Shown: piece after piece, positions 1 through 8,944 of the stretch
How the letters are laid out: every line of letters begins with the position of its first letter
How positions within the stretch are numbered: position 1 is the first letter of the stretch
NCBI GenBank assembly: GCA_030386875.1
Contig: CM059556.1
Span: 41,828,964-41,892,963, forward strand
From: Morinoia aosen
Taxonomy: Eukaryota; Arthropoda; Malacostraca; Amphipoda; Talitridae
Length of the DNA stretch: 64,000 nt
Reading direction: 5' to 3'
Translations under genes and position numbers: made by a program
Notes under the pieces: generated by a model
Told to the model about the DNA's origin: nothing
The model's input: only the letters and a program-made list of their open reading frames with translations
Database searches by the model: none

Positions 1-632
1 GCCAACATTCAATCAACATCCCTCAAAACTCTGTTCGCCACACGGCTCTCAATTCAACTAAGCCACACGGCTCTCAATTCAACTAAGCCACACGGCTAAC
101 TATCAACCACCCATGCCTCAAGGCACTAGCAGAAAATAACTACCTCCTTCGTATACTCATATATTCAAACTGTACCGCGACCGCGGAATATTACACTAAC
201 AAATCCACTCTCGCCGGGATCCACCCCGGATTCCCTCGAGCCGCGGCACCTGCTGAAGTGCGGCTACTCACTGGACCCGGATCTCCTTCCTCAAGAAGTG
301 GACCCCCATACTGCTGCCGTAGTCACGGCACTCCGAGTCGTCAAAATAAAAAAACCGAGGCGAGATTATTCAGTTCCGTCATTATCCCGCAAAGTTCATA
401 GTGCAATTGAGAAAATAGATGCCAGGAAGGCAACTCGAATTACCCAAACAGAAACCCTTCTGAGTCAGATTCATTCATTTGTTATCAATTAAGTGTGCTC
501 TACACCGAGCACTGGTGGCCCTTAAAATTAAAAATACACCCTCCTAGTTACTTGCGAAATTCCCTCGCTATTACGTCTTTGAAAATTCAAACTCAATTAG
601 TTCTCCAACTTGGGAGTCCCATCAAGTTCATA
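1..632 (+). mobile_element. Partial LTR, subfamily A copy 1 (cut by window edge)
   Basis: This stretch is a diverged direct repeat of about 1180-1797: the two share the 'ttccctcgagcc' and 'ggacccgga' blocks, the 'cttctgag' block, a stem-loop followed by TGGTG, and a final segment resembling 'cttgggag'. The stem-loops lie 1,115 bases apart. Copy 2 starts at 761, so the start of this copy would fall left of the window. No coding capacity is visible; the small frame at 298-492 lies within the repeat and has no recognisable domain. The right boundary is estimated from the related long-LTR element at 5147 and is uncertain. Confidence 0.5.
495..512 (+). repeat. LTR stem-loop followed by TGGTGGCC
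   Basis: A perfect 6-bp stem, GTGCTC (495-500) with GAGCAC (507-512), closes a 6-base loop and is followed directly by TGGTGGCC. The same arrangement, with different stem sequences, recurs in the other LTRs here, so structure seems conserved rather than sequence. Confidence 0.6.
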
Positions 633-760
633 CTCCCCTATTTTTTGGCTGTCACGGTTCTCTGGGGACCCCTTCGGAGTTTGTTATTTTTTCCGTGTAA
701 TTGTCGGGGATCGGCTTCGCCGCTACCAGACCTTTCGGTCTCCTTTGGGGGGAGGGTAGC
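633..760 (+). mobile_element. Very short internal region with polypurine tract, element A
   Basis: Only about 128 bases separate LTR A1 from LTR A2. The stretch ends in a polypurine run (GGGGGGAGGG at 747-756) followed by 'tagc' and then TGTAG, the presumed 3' LTR start. The same layout (hairpin CCTTTCGG, purine run, TAGC, TGTAG) recurs at 2800-2836 and, on the minus strand, at 7287-7257. With no coding capacity this would be a TRIM-like non-autonomous element. The left boundary is uncertain. Confidence 0.45.
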
Positions 761-1797
761 TGTAGCGAAACTTTGGCACGCAACTCAGTATAAATTTCGG
801 AAATTCTCAGAATGATCATTTAAAAATTCAGTAAAATAAATTCAACCATTAGAATAAAATTTAATTACGAAATTAATGAACTTCTATCCTCAATTTTATT
901 AAAATTGTGTACTGAAAAATTCAATCCCTAAGAAATCACTTTCGAGTAGTAACGAAACCTCCCATGTCGCCGTGTTGGCAACATTTCACCCACACAAGCG
1001 TGACTTTTCGTAAATCATTCAAAGTGTGAACATCTCGGTTCTTTATCGAAGAACCTGCGAGGCCGACACACAAACACCACCAACAACCCTCTATTAACGT
1101 TCCTCAGATTCACTTGAGAGCGTCCAATTAGATTCATTAGGAACGTTCTCAGATCCACGTGAGACGTTCCCAAAATCCATTCAGCCAAACGGCTAAACCT
1201 CATACCAATTAAGCCACAAGGCTCACAGGCAGAAACCCAGACAGGGACTGCCTCTTTTAAGATACCATCCTACACCCAATTATCACCGCACCTGCGGATA
1301 GTTACACCAACAAATACATTCTCGCCTGGATCCACAACGGATTCCCTCGAGCCACGGCACCGGCTGGGCATGTCACCTGACTGGACCCGGACCTCCTTCC
1401 ACAAAAAGCGGATCCACCTCCCAGGGCCGTAGCCACGGCACCCAGAGATCACCAAATAAAGAACATAAGGCGAGAAGTTAAAGTTCAGTCATTATCCTAC
1501 AGAGAACTCACTCGTGCAAGTAGAAAAATAGGTGCCAGTAGAGCATCCGAATACTTAATAACCTCCTTCTGAGGACAGAGTCAGATATAGCTTTATTATT
1601 CGAGTAAGTGTCGCCGCCCACGGCGACTGGTGACCCGACCTTATCAAGAACACCAACCTTGTTCCATTACTAATATTCAACCTTTAACCTTCAAAATTAA
1701 GATCATCAAACCATTCTAACAGCTTGATCTCAAAGCTTCCAATTCAAGTCATTTAAATCAAATTCAATTGTTTCCCCCACTTTGGGAGGACTTCATA
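761..1797 (+). mobile_element. LTR, subfamily A copy 2
   Basis: It begins with TGTAG directly after the polypurine tract at 747-756. It ends near 'gggaggacttcata', which matches the end of the duplicated LTR at 5147 (minus strand). Its second half is a diverged copy of 1-632. It contains the stem-loop at 1610-1627 with TGGTGACCC. The frames of about 60 codons on the minus strand inside it are shadows with no domain. Boundaries were inferred from relatives and not from a target duplication. Confidence 0.5.
1610..1627 (+). repeat. LTR stem-loop followed by TGGTGACCC
   Basis: A perfect 7-bp stem, GTCGCCG (1610-1616) with CGGCGAC (1621-1627), has loop CCCA and is followed directly by TGGTGACCC. 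Same position and form as the hairpins at 495, 4720, 5226, 13655 and 15945. Confidence 0.65.
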
Positions 1798-2835
1798 AGA
1801 CTTCTACCATTGTTCTTCTTGTAAGCAACAGACTGCAGCAGTCTTGCACATGTGTATGAATAGACTTGCTGTCGTGCAAATTGATCCAGTTCGATTTAGA
1901 ACTGGACTGAAGCCTAGACTAACAAACCTCCGCATACATTTCCATTGCTACTGAAGCAAACACCTCAGGAGATCTTCTTGCAGGATTTTTTTCCATTGCT
2001 ACTGAAGCTCCTGCCTAACAATCTTCTCAAATTCCATTGCTACTGCAGCACCATTGCTACTGAAGCACAAAAGTAAACAAAATGCCTATGTGCGAAACAC
2101 TACCTAGCCACCCTGAGCAACTTACGTAGTTAAAGGAACGGCCGTCTGTACACCGGTTGTCCTTTAATAGTTCTCCGTATCCCATACGGGTTACGGAATG
2201 CTCAGCGCAAATATTTCACCATCACTTGACTAAATCGTTCCCGATATCCCATTTTTGTATTGCTGCCTGGTCGGTGTGCTTGTAGCCTTGGGGACGCCTG
2301 AGGAGCACGCACGTTGACTAGGGAGGCTGTACAAACGACTTACGTCGCACATTTGCTGTATTTAACCGGCATATGTGTTTTGGGGAAGGAAGGAACTGAT
2401 TTTTTGTACTATGGCATACTATAACAACCCAGACTGCGACTTCTCCTCAGGTCAACACCTGTCGAGCCAACGAATTCGTACGTCTTAGTTCGCTTTGAAT
2501 TTTCTAAAGTCGTGGAAGTCGGTCAATTCTAGATTCCCCGTTATACCGTTCAAAGAACGCAGTCGGAATCAAGTAATTCGGGCGCCTCCATTTCGGCGGA
2601 TACTTCTGGCACCTGTATGCCCAGTGATGCTAACCGCACAGATTCTTTTATGGTCCCAGTTGGGGACCCGAGCTGAAACTTTCACAGTTCCACAGTTAAC
2701 CTTACACCACCTTCATCTATTTTCCTCTGTCAAAGCATCTTTTGGGATCTCTCCCTCGTATTTCTGACTTGCACTTTACAAGTAACAGCTTCACTGTTAC
2801 CCGACCTTTCGGTCTCCTTTGGGGGGGAGGGTAGC
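1798..2835 (+). mobile_element. Non-coding internal region of a B-type LTR element, + orientation
   Basis: From about 1930 to 2835 this is the diverged reverse complement of 7258-8260, the internal region of the minus-strand long-LTR element. It carries four copies of a CCATTGCTACTGAAGC-type word between 1936 and 2070, a hairpin CCGACCTTTCGGTC, and a purine tract (2821-2831) ending in TAGC. No frame with a gag or pol motif is present, so it appears non-autonomous. No matching B-type 5' LTR lies to its left; the neighbour is the A-type LTR, which suggests recombination or template switching. Confidence 0.5.
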
Positions 2836-4810
2836 TGTAGTGATCGCCCTCGGCCGCACTTCAGCCTAATTTCATAAAATATTAAAAAACTAACATCCCA
2901 AAATTAAATTATACAAATGTAATTATTTTTATAATTTTACAAGACCAAATTAATTCGATTAAACTCAAAATTTTACCAAAAACGTGTTTCGAAATATTTG
3001 CCGATCACGTTTCCGAGTCACTTCCGTTGGAAACATTCTCGCAGAACCATTTCGCAAGCTCTCGATAGTCAGCCATCCAGGCAGACTGGTCATTCACGTT
3101 GTGTGCTCTTCCGATTTAGTTCTTGGGCCCCAGATCGAGCGGGCATTTGTAAGTATCAAGTGTTAATATTAAGTGTTCTATTATATATATATTGACTTGT
3201 CTATGTGTTGAGAGCTCATTTTTGTGAACATTCACTATGTTTCCTTGGTGCCGGTGTTAGTTAGGCACCAGCCTCAAGCTCACTGCCCCATCTTTGCCAT
3301 AGTTTTCGTGTTTATTATTCTCCAATGATTCCGTATTGTGCTGTCAGTGTTAGACGATGTTGGCATTAGCTCCTTAGATATTTTTTAGTGCTGAAAATCG
3401 CGTTTTAAGACACTTTGCTGTCCACAAAGATCATTTGTGAGGAAGTCCAATTTTACTTCCCTGAATTTAATTGAGCGTTGTTAGCCTTTTTGCTAAGTCA
3501 CTGTAACTTTGCTTTCCAGCTTCAGTTGGTTTGTTATTCTGTTGTGCCTTTTTATATGTAATTTTTCTGCGCCTAGAAGCAGTTCTGGCTCATCTAAATT
3601 ATAGAAAACAAGAGTCCTCACCTTTTCTCATGCCATTTTGTGTACATTATTTTACTTCTAGTTGTTAGTTCATACTCAGTCATGTTTTGTCTTTAGAAAT
3701 TAGTTCCCTGTACGGGAAATTTAAATCTTCAGTCTCATGCTGAGTTGTAAGTGTAGTTTGCTTTTGACTCAAGTTACAACCGCCAACTGACAGCAGTTGG
3801 CTGGCTATTTTTTGGAATACCTGGAAGCCAAACCAGTATAATTAAATTCCATTAGCAAATTACATAACGATTATATACCCAGTTGTGTTGCTGCTTGTGA
3901 TATCAGTGGAGTTTTGACCAGTTGGTCTTGAACACCGGTTCTGGATGTTAAGATGATTCAGGCTGCAACTCGGGCGCTAGAGCTGCGGTACTGACTTTAG
4001 CACTAGACTCTTCCATTGTTCCTCTGTGAGTAGCAGATGCAGCAGTCTTGCACATGTGTATGAATAGACTCGTTTTTGTTCAAAATAATCCAGCACGATG
4101 TCCCCTGACAGGATCTACTGGACCACACATTCATGCACTCACAAACACGTATGAAACCAAACCCTAACCTCTTAATTTAAGGAGCTTACCTCCTCCGGGT
4201 TCACTCTCTGAGTTGATTCTCTAAGTTTCCCCTCCTATTTTAACTTATTAAACGGGAAGGCCTGCATCCCTGCAGCTAAGCCGCTAAAACCTCCAGTTGT
4301 GACTACCATTGGGTCGAGAGTCCCACTCTTACCGAGTTTTCCCAACCGGTAACAAATCCCATACTCAGCACTCAACTCACTACTCACTTAGTGTCGGAAC
4401 CTCCCACACTTACACCATCATCGACTTCACACTCAAGCACGCGCTTCACAAGCCTGAGCTGAACGAATCGTCTGAAGTCCTGCAACCTCCTCGGACTCTC
4501 CCCAAGAACGTCTCGCGAACAAGAGTCAAGCCTCGCACTTCGTCGTTCAACCTTCTCCTCAATAAATCCCATAAAGGCTAGTCTGTTCCCTCATTCCCTT
4601 CTGGTGTTGGCTGTAATGGTGGTTTTGTTGTTGATTGAAGACGCTTGAAATATTGCGTCCGAATACCGCCTTAACTCCTTCTGAGTCAGTGGCCATACTT
4701 AATTCATTTTTAATTCAATGCGCGTCCCCTCGCGCTGGTGTCCCCTTATCAAAGAATTCAAACCTGTCCAAAGTAAAAACTTGAATTACGCCCTCAGGCC
4801 AAAGTATATA
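2836..4810 (+). mobile_element. LTR, subfamily B, + orientation (about 2 kb)
   Basis: It begins with TGTAGTGATCGCCCTC after the polypurine tract. The minus-strand LTR ending at 7257 starts with the same word, and the two are inverted, diverged copies along most of their length (for example 4435-4560 against 5420-5550). It includes an AATAAA at 4560 that could serve as polyadenylation signal, the stem-loop at 4720, and a segment ending near TATATA at 4810. Frames inside are not coding. Confidence 0.55.
4720..4735 (+). repeat. LTR stem-loop followed by TGGTGTCCC
   Basis: GCGCG (4720-4724) pairs with CGCGC (4731-4735) around the loop TCCCCT, followed by TGGTGTCCCCTTATC. Confidence 0.55.
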
Positions 4811-5146
4811 GGACCACACATCACACACACTCACAAACACGTTATGGAGCCTAACCCTAACCTCTTAATTGCAGCCACCCTGCATTAAGATCAGAAGGAG
4901 ATTACCTCCTCCTAGTATCCTCCTAGTATCCGCCTCCTCTCCAAACTTACTAAATTGGAAGGCCTGTATCCCTGCAGCTAAGCCGCTAAAATCTCCAGTT
5001 GAGACTATTGGGTCGAGAGCCTCCATTCTTACTGAATTTACCCAACCGTTCAGCTTTCCCACTTAGCGTCGGTACCTCCCACACTTTACACCATCCTGAA
5101 CTTCACACTCCAGTACACGCTTTCACAAGCCTGAGCTGAACGCATC
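4811..5146 (+). mobile_element. Older B-type LTR, left part (continues at 15687)
   Basis: It starts at 'ggaccacacat' and repeats, in diverged form, the segment of LTR B that begins near 4117. It breaks off at CATC (5143-5146). The sequence resumes at CATC (15687-15690) with 'gtctgaag', and the join matches the intact relative around 4462-4475. This is therefore the target into which the minus-strand element 5147-15686 inserted. Confidence 0.65.
5143..5146. repeat. Target-site duplication CATC, left
   Basis: CATC directly precedes the long-LTR element and matches CATC at 15687-15690 directly after it. Removing the element restores a sequence resembling the intact LTR around 4468. Confidence 0.65.
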
Positions 5147-7257
5147 TATAAAGTCCTCCCTAAGTGGGGAACTACTGGATTTGATTTTCAAAGGTTGAAT
5201 ATCAAGGAGTTTATCGAGGTCACCAGTGCTTTCACAAGCACACTTAATTGCTAATTGAATGATTTAAAGCCTCTGACTCTGAAGGAGTTCTGGGTATTCG
5301 GACGCAATATATCTAGCGTCTAATAATCCATGATACAACAAAATTACCACGAGCCAACACCGGGGGAAAATGAGAGAATAGTTTCACTCGCCGGTATGGG
5401 GATTTATTGAGGAGAAGGTTGCACTCCTAAGTGCGAGGCTTGACTCTTGTTCGCGAGACTTCTTGGGGAGAGTCCGAGGAGGTTGGAGGACTTCAGACGA
5501 TTCGTTCAGCTCAGGCTTGTGAAGCGCGAGCTGGAGTGTGAAGTCGATGTTTTGTAAGTGTGGGGGGTTCCGACACTAAGTGATTGGTGATTTGAGTGCT
5601 GGGTAGGGAGTTGATTACCGGTTGGGAAAACTCGGTAGGAATTGGGGACTCTCGCCCAAATGGCCTCAACTGGAGATTTTAGCGGCTTAGTTGCAGGGGT
5701 GCAGGCCTTTCCAGTATAGTGAACTTTGAATATGAGGAGAAGCTTGGAGGGAACACTTGGAGGAGAATTCGGAGGAGAACTCGGAGGAGGTAAGCTCCTT
5801 AAATTAAGAGGTTAGGGTTTGGTTTCATACGTGTTTGTGAGTGCTTGAATGTGTGGTCCCGTCGATCCTGTGAGGGAGCAGGTGACTTGAATTATTTTGA
5901 ACACAAAATTTGAGTCTATTCATACACCTGTGCAAGACTGCGCAAACTGCAACATTCACAGGATGAACAATGGCAGAGGTCTGGTGCTGAGAATCAGTCC
6001 GCAACTCTAGCGCCCGAGTCGCAGCCTGAATCATCTCAACACCAGAATCAGTGCTCCAGACCAACTGGTCACAAGCTCTATCCTGACATTGCAAGCAGCA
6101 ACACAACTGAGTTTAAATGAGCTACAGCCAAAATAATAGCTAAAGCACTGAGGTAATTAGATAATTAGTGTACTAAAAAAATATAAGTATGAGAAAAGGT
6201 GAAGTCTCTATACTCTATTATTTAGATGAGCAAGAATTGCAGCAGAAGTTACATAAAAAGGAGCAGCCCATAAACGGACACGAAAGTCACAACAACTAAG
6301 CTGAGAACAAAGTTACAGTGATTTAAAAAAGGCTCAATTAATTCATGGAAAAATATTGAACATAAGAACGCTGCTTCTATTCCTAAAAGACATGTCAAAT
6401 GTAGTTAGGTGTTTATAAGGAACAATTATTTATGAATTGACTTGAAATGAGTACTGCAGAAAATACAAACGCGATTTGCTGCAATATCCTATTTTATTTC
6501 TTAAGATTTTTGGATTTTAAACGTTGAGTGTTGAACGTGAAAAGGGTTCCATACTTGTTTGAATCACGACTTAATTAAAATACAAAAGTTGAGGACAATT
6601 AATTAGAAGCTGGAACATACAAAAATGAGCAAACCAAAAATGATCTCTGTGGGCAGCAAGGTGTCTTAACACTATGCTCAGCACTAAAATACATCCAAGG
6701 AGCTAATGCCAATATCGTCTAACACTGAAGCACAACACGGAATCATCGGAGAATAGTAAACATGAAAACTATGGCAAAGATGTGGCAGTGAGCTTGAGGC
6801 TGGTGACTAACTAACACTGGCACAGAGACAACATAGTGAATATTTCTACGACACAATAACGAGAGCTCCCTAACACGGAACAAGTTAAGACACAACACAG
6901 GAAAGTTAAGACATAATACACACTTATCGTTACACTTGATACTTACAATTGCCCCTCTGGGGCCCAAGGACTAATATCTGAAGAACACACAACGTGAAAT
7001 GAGCAGTCTGCCTGGAAAATGGCTATCGAGCTTGCCAAATGGTTCTGCGCGAATGTTTCCAACGGAAGTGACTGACGGAAACGTGATCGGCAAATATTTT
7101 CGAAAACACAGTTTTGGTACAATTTTGAGTTTAATCGAATTAATTTGGTCTTGTAAAATTGTAAAAATAACTACATTTGTATAATTTAATTTTAGGATTT
7201 TAGTTTATTAATATTTTATGAAATTAGGCTGAAGTACGGCTGAGGGCGATCACTACA
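5147..7257 (-). mobile_element. 3' LTR of the long-LTR element
   Basis: This 2,111-bp direct repeat matches 13589-15686 plus 8480-8492 at a constant offset of 8,429. Visible differences include positions near 5269, 6166 and 7206. Small frames at 5825-6106 and 6743-6967 (minus) and 6999-7184 (plus) recur identically in the other copy only because the DNA is duplicated; they carry no recognised domain and I do not call them genes. Confidence 0.75.
5226..5241 (-). repeat. LTR stem-loop followed by TGGTGACC (minus strand)
   Basis: On the minus strand GTGCTT, loop GTGA and AAGCAC form a perfect 6-bp stem, followed by TGGTGACCTCGATAAAC. The same bases recur at 13655-13670 in the other LTR. Confidence 0.6.
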
Positions 7258-8479
7258 GCTACTCCCCAACGCATGTAGACCGAAAGGTCTGGTAACACTG
7301 AAGCTGTTACTTGTAAGATGCTCGAGGGAGTTACTAAGGGAAGTTCCCAAAAGAAAGATTGACAGAGGAAAATAGATGAAAATAGTGGAAGGTTAACTCT
7401 GGAACTATGAAAGTTTCAGCTCGGATCCCCAACTGGGACCGTAAAAGAATCTGTGAGGTTAGCATCACTGGGCATACGGTGCCAGAGTATCTGCCGAAAT
7501 GGAGGCGCCCGAAAAACCTGATTCCGACTGCGTTCTTTGAACGGTGTAACGGGGAATCTAGAATTGGTCGATCTCCATGACTTTAGAACTCAAAGCGAAC
7601 TACGACGTACGATTTCGTTGGCTCGACAGGTGTTGACCTGAAGCGAAATCTAGTCTGGGTTTGTGACATTATGCCCTCAAAACAATATACAAGATCAGTT
7701 CCTTACTTTCCAAAACACATATGCTGGTTAAATACAGCAAATGTGCGACGTAAGTCGTTTGTACAGCCTTCCTAGGCAACGTGCGTGCTCCTCAGGCGTC
7801 CCCAAGGCTACAAGCACACCGACCAGACAGCGATACAAAAAATGGAAGATCGGGAAAGAGCTTGGTATTTGGAATACGGAGGAACTTACAAAAGACCAAC
7901 GGTGCACACCCGGCAGTCCCTTGCAACGATCGCAGAGAGTAAATTTATGGTTGGGCATATTTTTGGGCGTCATCTTAAGTATTTCGCAAGTCTATACAAT
8001 TGTGAAGTTAACGTTAATTTGTTTAAATTGGTGTTTCGTACATAGACATTTGCTTGCTTTAGTGCTTCAGTAGCAATGGTGCTGCAGTAGCGATGGAAAT
8101 TGCGAAGGTTATTAGTAAGGAGCTTCAGTAGCAATGGAAGTTATCCTAGAAGATCTCCTATGGTTTTGCTTCAGTAGCAATGGAAATGCATGAAGAGTTT
8201 TGTAAAAGATGGCTTCAGTAGCAATGGAAAAACATGAAGAATTTGTTAGAATAGGCTGCAGTAGCAATAACTTATTATCAGGGAAGAGTTTAGAGAGGAA
8301 AAACTATGTTTGATTACTGAGAATTAGAGGAAAAGGATGGAAAGGAACACTACCTCCTCCAAGGTTCAACATGCAACAGCTGCAACAGCCTCGACATGCG
8401 CTCAAAACCTCCAAATGATGGCTGCGGCAATTCAGTTGTTTGATTATTTATCAACTCTGGTACGAAATCTGGTCACCAG
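7258..8479 (-). mobile_element. Internal region of the long-LTR element (non-coding)
   Basis: In element direction it opens with C then TGGTGACCAGATTTCG (8478 downward), the likely primer-binding region. It carries six spaced copies of a CCATTGCTACTGAAGC-type word (8250 down to 8066) and ends in a purine-rich GGGGAGTAGC just before TGTAG at 7257. The longest frames (7741-8073 plus, 7728-7973 minus) show no retroelement motif. It is about 1.2 kb, far too short for gag-pol. Confidence 0.65.
8066..8270 (-). repeat. Six spaced copies of a 16-base word in the internal region
   Basis: GCTTCAGTAGCAATGG (plus strand) or a one- to two-base variant starts near 8066, 8084, 8128, 8168, 8211 and 8250. 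Spacing is irregular (about 18-45 bases), unlike a tandem array. The inverted relative at 1936-2070 has four copies. Confidence 0.65.
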
Positions 8480-8492
8480 TATAAAGTCCTCC
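8480..8492 (-). mobile_element. Last 13 bases of the long-LTR element's 5' LTR, cut off by gypsy
   Basis: 'tataaagtcctcc' matches 5147-5159. The LTR resumes at 13589 after the gypsy insertion. Confidence 0.7.
8488..8492. repeat. Target-site duplication CCTCC, left of gypsy
   Basis: CCTCC is repeated at 13584-13588 after the gypsy. The empty site is preserved at 5155-5159 in the sister LTR, where CCTCC occurs once. Confidence 0.8.
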
Positions 8493-8880
8493 TATCACAA
8501 CCTACACTATAGCACGGTATAGGTTTCACATAGACCTAGACACAACATAGTAATAGACATCAAGTTAGGTAAAATAGTTTACTCACCTCTTGGATACCTT
8601 ACAACATAACTAGATACTCAGATACCAGAATGTGGTTAGCGAGAGCAGAGCGGAGATAGAAAGGAATATATAGAATAGGGTAGCATAGAATTAGTACATT
8701 AGTTTAGAAATTAAGAAGTTAGATACCAACCACAGTAGGTAATATTATTTACACACTCGGTCAACATTTACTTGTTGTCGAGCCCGAGTTCACTTGTAGA
8801 CTGCCTGCGAGTGTTGCTGTCTCGAGCGTTGCCAACTATTGGTCTCTCTAACTAGAACTTACACTACTCGCTATATTACA
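8493..8880 (-). repeat. Gypsy 3' LTR
   Basis: This 388-bp repeat of 13196-13583 is bounded on the internal side by a purine tract. Confidence 0.92.
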
Positions 8881-8895
8881 CCCCTCCCTCCTTAA
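8881..8895 (-). promoter_or_regulatory. Gypsy polypurine tract
   Basis: On the minus strand AAGGAGGGAGGGG lies directly upstream of the 3' LTR start TGTAAT. This is the expected priming site for plus-strand DNA synthesis. Confidence 0.8.
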
Positions 8896-8944
8896 TTAGA
8901 AACCCCCCCTGTATCCCCAGTCCCCTTATTCAGTATAGTCAATC

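Noticed and set aside
4147-5815. Telomere-like 'ccctaacc' words near 4155, 4857 and 5812
   Set aside because: Each is a single short match inside LTR copies, not a tandem array, and insect telomeres usually use TTAGG.
5825-6106. 93-codon minus-strand frame identical to one at 14254-14535
   Set aside because: The identity is explained by both lying in the duplicated 2,111-bp LTR. There is no domain, no coding signature and no splice context.
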